From contig JAGVKR010000239.1 of the NCBI GenBank assembly GCA_020050375.1, positions 1-12,962 of the forward strand: 12,962 nucleotides of DNA, given 5' to 3'. Positions 12,719 through 12,962 of this stretch are shown here, one piece after another. The notes below the pieces were generated by a model. The model was not told the DNA's origin and did not search any database. It was given only the letters and a program-made list of their open reading frames with translations. How positions within the stretch are numbered: the first letter of the stretch is position 1; the number at the start of each line of letters is the position of its first letter. Made by a program: the position numbers and the translations under genes. The DNA comes from Planctomycetales bacterium. Its GTDB lineage: Bacteria > Planctomycetota > Planctomycetia > Planctomycetales > Planctomycetaceae.

Positions 12719-12962
12719 ATGTTCTCCGTCTCCCCACAAATTCAGATTCCGGAAGGCGAGCTGCAGTTCAGCTACGTTCGCAGTTCCGGTCCGGGGGGGC
12801 AGAACGTCAACAAGGTTTCGAGCAAGGCGGTCTTGCGCTGGTCGCCGGCCGTCAGCCCCAGTTTGCCATCGGAAGTGCGGGGGCGCTTTTTGTCGAAGTA
12901 CGCCTCGCGGCTGACGACCGAAGGTGAACTGATTGTGACGAGCCAGCGCTTCCGCGATCAGC
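12719..12962 (+). CDS. arfB: ArfB-type GGQ peptidyl-tRNA hydrolase / ribosome rescue factor, 3'-truncated
   Basis: The 81 codons present encode the class I release-factor catalytic domain without the codon-recognition domains: residues 20-32 VRSSGPGGQNVNK with the GGQ at 26-28, then the conserved SSKAVLRW and later ELIVTSQRFRDQ. ArfB (YaeJ) enters the empty A site of stalled ribosomes and frees the nascent chain; the Lys/Arg-rich C-terminal tail that binds the mRNA channel lies beyond the window, so a peptide-chain release factor-like paralogue cannot be fully excluded. The ATG at 12719 starts at the usual distance (about 25 residues) from GGQ; an in-frame GTG at 12704 would add five residues. 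No ribosome-binding site stands out. Confidence 0.88.
   Translation, partial: MFSVSPQIQIPEGELQFSYVRSSGPGGQNVNKVSSKAVLRWSPAVSPSLPSEVRGRFLSKYASRLTTEGELIVTSQRFRDQ

Overview
The window is GC-rich and looks chromosomal, most likely from a member of the phylum Planctomycetota. This is inferred from the type of content: a cytochrome c / copper type II monooxygenase-like secreted protein, a Tat-exported intradiol dioxygenase, an Asp-box (BNR) exported protein, a second SecA-type ATPase, and long spacers full of palindromic repeats. No rRNA, tRNA, CRISPR array or intact transposase gene was seen. The assignment is from memory of such genomes and is not proven by a marker gene.

Layout. Positions 1-1257: 3' part of a haem c plus PHM-like copper protein. 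1373-2035: Tat-signal intradiol ring-cleavage dioxygenase. 2039-2199 (minus): a broken gene for a small Lys/Arg-rich protein. 2302-2380: a near-perfect 31-bp inverted repeat. 2482-3789: double zinc-ribbon protein with a C-terminal membrane segment, whose 3' end runs into repeat DNA. 3883-5076: exported Asp-box protein. 5321-5584: DUF433 antitoxin-like gene without its usual toxin. 5695-6385: a 690-bp spacer with three copies (+, -, +) of a structured palindromic repeat. 6386-8767: SecA-like ATPase, apparently frameshifted close to its end. 8788-9225 (minus): hicB-hicA toxin-antitoxin pair. 9226-10166: about 940 bp with hairpins, heptamer repeats, a possible 37-residue membrane peptide and an AT-rich patch. 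10167-10961: TVP38/TMEM64 membrane protein. 10975-11033: a REP-like hairpin pair. 11084-12610: mercuric-reductase-like FAD oxidoreductase. 12719-end: 5' part of an ArfB-type GGQ ribosome-rescue factor.

How the genes may work together. Only two groupings look functional: hicB-hicA, and the TVP38/oxidoreductase pair, a combination that recurs in other bacteria. The two genes at the left are both predicted to be exported and oxidative, but there is no proof that they share a pathway. The rest are separate single-gene units.

The most unusual content is non-coding. At least five places carry degenerate tandem heptamers (strict 7-bp period), several of them folded back as inverted repeats near gene ends. 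Separately, a three-hairpin element occurs three times with compensatory base changes in its stems. Neither class matches a standard feature type. In the genes, the notable points are a probable one-base shift at a C5 tract in the secA-like gene, an in-frame octapeptide duplication in the same gene, and a small basic-protein gene that has lost both its start codon and its frame.
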